The notes under the pieces: generated by a model
Databases searched by the model: none
What the model was told of the DNA's origin: nothing
What the model saw: only the letters and a program-made list of their open reading frames with translations
Shown here: positions 62,700 through 64,000 of the stretch, in pieces
How the letters are laid out: every line of letters begins with the position of its first letter
Position numbering within the stretch: position 1 is the first letter of the stretch
DNA from: JBCBSK01 sp965250105
Lineage (GTDB): Bacteria; Pseudomonadota; Alphaproteobacteria; Rhizobiales; Tepidamorphaceae
DNA: 64,000 nucleotides
Assembly (NCBI GenBank): GCA_965250105.1
Contig: OZ252290.1
Location: forward strand, 2,728,001 to 2,792,000
Direction of reading: 5' to 3'
Made by a program: the position numbers and the translations under genes

Positions 62700-64000
62700 A
62701 TGACGCTCAAATCTGTCAGTCTCGCCGACAAGTTCGATCTCGATCAGGAGCGCATCTTCGTCTCCGGCAATCAGGCGGTCGTCCGGCTCACGCTGATGCA
62801 GAAGGAGCGCGACCGGCGCCAGGGCCTCACGACGGCGGGCTATGTCACCGGTTATCGCGGCTCGCCGCTCGGTGGTCTCGACCAGCAGTTCCTGCGGGCG
62901 AAGAAGACGTTGGATGCCGAAAACATCGTCTTCCAGCCCGGCCTCAACGAAGACCTCGCGGCCACAGCGCTTTGGGGCAGCCAGCAGGCCGAGATGCGCG
63001 GCGAGGGGCGCTATGACGGCGTGTTCGGCATCTGGTATGGCAAGGGGCCTGGCGTCGACCGTTCGGGCGATGTGTTCCGCCACGCCAATCTCGCCGGCAC
63101 CAGCCCGCATGGCGGCGTTCTGGCGCTGATGGGCGACGACCACACCTGCGAATCCTCGACCACGGCGCATCAGTCGGAATTCCATTTCGTCGATGTGATG
63201 ATCCCGGTACTCAGCCCGGCCGGCGTTCAGGAAATCCTCGATTTCGGCCTGCATGGCTGGGCGCTGTCGCGCTTCGCCGGCGTCTGGGTCGGGCTGAAAT
63301 GCGTCAAGGACACGATCGAATCGACCGGCTCCATCGACGGTTCCTTCGACCGGGTGAAGATCGCGACCCCCGATTTCGAGCTGCCGCCCGGCGGGCTGAA
63401 CATCCGGCCCAACGACCATCCGCTGGAACAGGAAGCGCGACTGCACGACTATAAGCGCGACGCGGTCCTGGCCTATCTGCGCGCCAATGGCATCAATCGC
63501 ATGGTGCTGTCGGGTGGCCGCGCGCCGCGCTTCGGTATCATCACGACCGGCAAGAGCTACCTTGACGTCCTGTCGGCGCTCGAGGAACTCGGCATCGACG
63601 AGGTCAAGGCGGCCGATTTCGGCATCCGCCTGTTCAAGATCGGTTGCCCCTGGCCGCTGCCGCGCGACGAACTCATCGCCTTCGCCAAGGATCTCGACCG
63701 CATTCTGGTGGTCGAGGAGAAGCGCTCGCTAATCGAGGTCCAGGTGCGCGAGGAACTTTACGGATCCGGCCATTACCCGCTCGTCGAGGGCAAGTTCGAC
63801 GCCGACCGCAATTGGCTGTTCCCGATCAAGGGCGCGCTCGACGCCAACGACATCGCGGTGGCGATCGGCGAGCGCGTTCTGTCCTACGCCGACAATGCCG
63901 ATCTGAGGGACCGGGTCGACACCTTGCGCGCGTTCCAGAAAGGGCTGTCGGAGGCCAAGGACATCGGCGTGCGCACGCCCTATTTCTGCGCTGGCTGCCC
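62700..64000 (+). CDS. Indolepyruvate ferredoxin oxidoreductase (N-terminal part, continues past window)
   Basis: 434 codons present, ATG at 62700 with GAGGAG upstream. Seen: FVSGNQAVVRLTLMQKERDRRQGL, TAGYVTGYRGSPLGGLDQQ, GVFGIWYGKGPGVDRSGDVFRHAN (pieces), MGDDHTCESSTTAHQSE, the family signature, and PYFCAGC at the very end, start of the iron-sulfur or TPP region. These fused alphaproteobacterial enzymes decarboxylate aryl-2-oxoacids from aromatic amino acids to aryl-acetyl-CoA with ferredoxin or another acceptor. Confidence 0.93.
   Translation, partial: MTLKSVSLADKFDLDQERIFVSGNQAVVRLTLMQKERDRRQGLTTAGYVTGYRGSPLGGLDQQFLRAKKTLDAENIVFQPGLNEDLAATALWGSQQAEMRGEGRYDGVFGIWYGKGPGVDRSGDVFRHANLAGTSPHGGVLALMGDDHTCESSTTAHQSEFHFVDVMIPVLSPAGVQEILDFGLHGWALSRFAGVWVGLKCVKDTIESTGSIDGSFDRVKIATPDFELPPGGLNIRPNDHPLEQEARLHDYKRDAVLAYLRANGINRMVLSGGRAPRFGIITTGKSYLDVLSALEELGIDEVKAADFGIRLFKIGCPWPLPRDELIAFAKDLDRILVVEEKRSLIEVQVREELYGSGHYPLVEGKFDADRNWLFPIKGALDANDIAVAIGERVLSYADNADLRDRVDTLRAFQKGLSEAKDIGVRTPYFCAGC

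Overview
The window is a GC-rich, densely coded chromosomal segment of an alphaproteobacterium, most likely a member of the Hyphomicrobiales (Rhizobiales). This rests on gene content (type A PutA, heterotetrameric sarcosine oxidase, MttB-type and corrinoid genes, ATP-dependent LigC-type DNA ligase, TRAP and BCCT transporters) and on intergenic repeats of the kind common in that order. The placement is inference. No rRNA, tRNA or CRISPR array was recognised.

Layout. 1-3.0 kb: putA (minus strand, cut by the left edge). 3.2-4.8 kb: a CYTH-domain protein and a betaine-homocysteine methyltransferase homologue. 4.9-6.4 kb: a MarR regulator and an exported-looking SDR. 6.9-18.7 kb: small housekeeping and envelope genes (DUF3179, a frameshifted SET protein, an adenylate cyclase, VOC, EamA, several GNATs, an LprI-like protein, a triple-repeat lipoprotein, methyltransferases). 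18.8-35.8 kb: the core of the window, a catabolic island for methylated amines. It holds an MttB-family methyltransferase, a dimethylglycine/sarcosine dehydrogenase-like flavoprotein, a ureohydrolase, a corrinoid protein, DUF1638 and PF13769 proteins, a MetF-like reductase, a methyl-tetrahydrofolate:corrinoid methyltransferase, an ASKHA/[2Fe-2S] corrinoid activator, and soxBDAG. 36-45.8 kb: nitronate monooxygenase, MATE, histone-deacetylase-like, TauE, LigC, GNAT and PuuD-like genes. 46-54.4 kb: a TRAP transporter, an SDR, an acyl-CoA dehydrogenase, agmatine deiminase, N-carbamoylputrescine amidase and a GST. 54.4-64 kb: a 1.2 kb insert bounded by a duplicated GST 3' end, a bacterial ionotropic-glutamate-receptor-like channel, a BCCT transporter with UspA, a relic of the channel gene, a TetR/DUF3817 set, and the start of an indolepyruvate ferredoxin oxidoreductase gene.

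How the genes may work together (inference). A quaternary amine such as glycine betaine, possibly brought in by the BCCT carrier, would be demethylated by the MttB homologue onto the corrinoid protein. The pterin-domain methyltransferase would pass the methyl to tetrahydrofolate, and the MetF-like protein would oxidise it. The activator would re-reduce inactivated cobalamin. Dimethylglycine and sarcosine would then go to glycine through the flavoprotein and SoxBDAG. PutA could extend the scheme to proline betaine. Four of the C1 proteins (the BHMT homologue, MttB homologue, pterin methyltransferase and activator) carry terminal Arg/Gly-rich tails. This is the most unusual feature I found in the window.

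Genome dynamics. Two genes (GST and the receptor-like channel) have a second copy of their 3' ends further downstream, and a GNAT gene has a decayed fragment of itself next to it. The SET-domain gene carries an apparent one-base deletion.
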